Below, one piece after another: positions 14,070 to 14,621 of a stretch of DNA of 14,621 nucleotides. The stretch covers positions 1-14,621 of the forward strand of contig CAMLIA010000110.1 in the NCBI GenBank assembly GCA_946479905.1, given 5' to 3'. The DNA comes from an uncultured Frankiales bacterium (lineage in GTDB: Bacteria > Actinomycetota > Actinomycetes > Mycobacteriales > SCTD01). Below the pieces are notes generated by a model. The model ran no database searches, was not told the origin of the DNA, and saw only the letters and a list, made by a program, of their open reading frames with translations. A program made the translations under genes and the position numbers. The first letter of the stretch is position 1. The number at the start of each line of letters is the position of its first letter.

Positions 14070-14621
14070 CACGCGACGCGCCCGTCGTCGAGAGCCTGCG
14101 GACCCGGGTGCTCACCATCCCCACCGACGGCGCCGAAGCCGACGGGACCCTTGCCTGGGACCGCACCACGATGGTCCTCGTCGAGGCCCGCAGCTGCGGG
14201 GTCATCGGTGTGGGCTACAGCTACACCGGCGCCGCCGCCGCGGACATCGTTGACGGGGTGCTCAAGGACCTGGTCGTCGGCGCCTCGGCCTGGTCCGTCG
14301 CCGGGGTCAGCGCAGCCATGGACCGGGCGGTGCGCAACCTCGGGCGGCCCGGAGTCGTCGCGTGCGCGATCAGCGCCGTCGACACCGCCCTGTGGGACCT
14401 GAAGGCCCGGCTCCTCGACCTCCCGCTCGCCGATCTCCTGGGTCGCGTCAGGGACGAGGTGCCGGTGTACGGAAGCGGTGGGTTCACCACCTACGACGAG
14501 GCGCAGCTCAGTGCTCAGGTCACCGGATGGCTGCAGCAAGGCATCGACCGGGTCAAGATCAAGATCGGGGAGTCGTTCGGCTCCGACGTCGACCGGGACC
14601 TGCGGCGCACGGCCCAGGTGC
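14066..14621 (+). CDS. Enolase-superfamily (mandelate racemase / muconate lactonizing-like) enzyme, 3' end outside window
   Basis: The 185 visible residues contain the N-terminal capping domain (TRVLTIPTDGAEADG, TTMVLVEARSCGVIGVGYSYTG). The start of the barrel follows, with AISAVDTALWDLKARLLDLPLADLLG and PVYGSGGF. The KIKIG motif places Lys164 and Lys166 as the K-x-K pair that supplies a catalytic base in this superfamily. The metal-binding Asp/Glu residues lie beyond the window. The ATG overlaps the GMC oxidoreductase stop (ATGA), so it is coupled to it. In this setting a sugar-acid dehydratase acting on the dehydrogenase product is plausible. Racemase, cycloisomerase or dipeptide epimerase activity cannot be excluded from the N-terminal part alone. 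Confidence 0.88.
   Translation, partial: MTRDAPVVESLRTRVLTIPTDGAEADGTLAWDRTTMVLVEARSCGVIGVGYSYTGAAAADIVDGVLKDLVVGASAWSVAGVSAAMDRAVRNLGRPGVVACAISAVDTALWDLKARLLDLPLADLLGRVRDEVPVYGSGGFTTYDEAQLSAQVTGWLQQGIDRVKIKIGESFGSDVDRDLRRTAQV

Overview
The window comes from a high-GC actinobacterium. G/C dominates third codon positions, starts include GTG and TTG, lipoprotein signal peptides are of the actinobacterial type, and the gene families (Liv-type ABC lipoproteins, gluconate dehydrogenase-type GMC clusters with a thiamine-diphosphate enzyme) are typical of that phylum. I cannot assign a genus. No rRNA, tRNA, CRISPR array, transposase or integrase was seen.

Left part (1-10767) is a branched-chain amino acid (Liv/HAAT)-type ABC import locus. 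It starts with the 3' part of a substrate-binding protein gene, then a gamma-glutamyltransferase-family gene with a TTG start. A 323-base structured intergenic region follows, then a tight operon: substrate-binding lipoprotein, a 924-aa protein fusing two LivH/LivM-type permeases to a LivG-type ATPase, and a separate LivF ATPase. A possible 47-aa ORF follows. A convergent gene on the minus strand (8317-9840) encodes a long-tethered lipoprotein clearly paralogous to the first protein of the window, with its own promoter. So up to three binding proteins surround one set of transporter genes, with a cytoplasmic peptidase-like enzyme alongside. I infer uptake and intracellular processing of an amino-acid, amide or peptide-like substrate of unknown identity.

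Near 10768 lies a sharp breakpoint. To its left is the C-terminal half of a PI-PLC-like phosphodiesterase on the minus strand. To its right is the C-terminal quarter of a thiamine-diphosphate enzyme on the plus strand. Both have lost their 5' parts at the same point, head to head. This is the geometry left by an inversion with breakpoints inside two genes, or by an assembly or amplification chimera.

Right part (10769-14621) is a tightly packed plus-strand operon: the thiamine-diphosphate enzyme remnant, a small four-helix membrane protein, a gluconate 2-dehydrogenase subunit 3-type small subunit, a GMC-family FAD oxidoreductase whose three-cysteine spacing matches 3Fe-4S FAD glucose dehydrogenases, and an enolase-superfamily enzyme cut by the window edge. 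The set suggests oxidation and then dehydration of a sugar, polyol or sugar acid. The substrate cannot be read from the sequence.
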